From: JBCCGI01 sp039029355
GTDB taxonomy: Bacteria > Planctomycetota > UBA1135 > GCA-002686595
Assembly (NCBI GenBank): GCA_039029355.1
Contig: JBCCGI010000172.1
Location: 1 to 6,870, forward strand
Direction of reading: 5' to 3'
Length of the DNA stretch: 6,870 nucleotides
In this document: positions 6,715 to 6,870 of the stretch, one piece after another
Layout of the letters: each line of letters begins with the position of its first letter
Numbering within the stretch: position 1 is the stretch's first letter
Position numbers and translations under genes: made by a program
Notes under the pieces: model-generated
Databases searched by the model: none
The model's input: the letters and a program-made list of their open reading frames with translations, nothing else
Told to the model about the DNA's origin: nothing

Positions 6715-6870
6715 GTCCTGGTCCCGAAGTTCCTGCGCAGTGTCCGTTGCCTGTCGCTTCGTGGCAAGGCGCGACGACGACTGCGTATCCAGGGCGCTAC
6801 GCCGAGGAGGAGCAACGCCGCCACGGAGTGACAGGCGGCGGACACTGCGCTGGAACTTCGGAACCAGGAC
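6715..6870. repeat. 156-bp long imperfect palindrome downstream of the kinase (possible terminator or MITE-like element)
   Basis: Arms of 51 bp (6715-6765 and 6820-6870) match in inverted orientation at 45 of 51 positions. After a 2-nt bulge (6766-6767), GGCG 6768-6771 pairs with CGCC 6816-6819. Near the centre GCGTA (6783-6787) pairs with TACGC (6798-6802) on the same symmetry axis, leaving a 10-nt loop. It begins 6 nt after the kinase stop codon, and a transcript of the operon would fold into a long hairpin. No U-tract can be judged because the window ends at the arm. It may be a transcription terminator or RNA-stabilising stem, or a mobile palindromic repeat. No transposase gene or integron core site is visible. 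Confidence 0.8.

Noticed and set aside
6639..6845. Small minus-strand frame whose first residues resemble a signal peptide (GTG start)
   Set aside because: It is encoded mainly by the palindrome and the end of the kinase gene, starts with GTG, and has a basic low-complexity tail. The hydrophobic start is likely chance.
6715..6870. Integron attC site as explanation of the palindrome
   Set aside because: No matched RYYYAAC and GTTRRRY core sites at the ends, no integrase or cassette-like genes, and the arms are longer and more perfect than usual for attC.

Overview
The window is very GC-rich and codes almost wall to wall. It most resembles a chromosomal segment of a planctomycete, or a similar large-genome Gram-negative bacterium with many ECF sigma factors and Ser/Thr kinases. 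Three things suggest this: an ECF sigma factor of the type found beside kinases in that phylum, a membrane Ser/Thr kinase with a long C-terminal TPR region, and a secreted beta-helix protein whose C-terminal domain resembles one I associate with planctomycete secreted proteins. The taxonomy is inference from protein style; there is no rRNA or other marker gene.

Layout: (1) Positions 1-58 are the short 3' flank of the first gene, with no convincing terminator. (2) Positions 59-3133, minus strand, encode a 1024-residue secreted right-handed beta-helix protein. It is built from three full copies and one partial copy of a module of about 195 residues, followed by a 'choice-of-anchor Q'-like segment and a distinct C-terminal domain. 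(3) Positions 3134-3304 are a 171-bp divergent intergenic region that must hold the promoters for both directions. It contains a small perfect hairpin in the leader of the minus-strand gene. (4) Positions 3305-3886, plus strand, encode an ECF-type sigma factor. (5) Positions 3883-6708, plus strand, encode a 941-residue transmembrane Ser/Thr protein kinase with a TPR ectodomain; its ATG overlaps the sigma stop codon as ATGA. (6) Positions 6715-6870 are an almost fully symmetric 156-bp inverted repeat that starts 6 bp after the kinase stop and runs to the last base of the window.

How the parts may work together: the sigma factor and kinase are co-transcribed and translationally coupled. They form a sigma/kinase signalling pair with no anti-sigma gene visible. 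The kinase has an intact catalytic core in the cytoplasm, one membrane span, and a periplasmic array of 42-residue TPR repeats that could act as sensor or docking surface. The divergently transcribed secreted protein is a plausible target of the pair, but nothing in the sequence proves it. The most unusual items are the long palindrome, whose mismatches are mostly G-U wobbles in the plus-strand RNA, the exact 195-residue modular duplication, and a CxxC pair placed in the one degenerate repeat of an otherwise regular TPR array.
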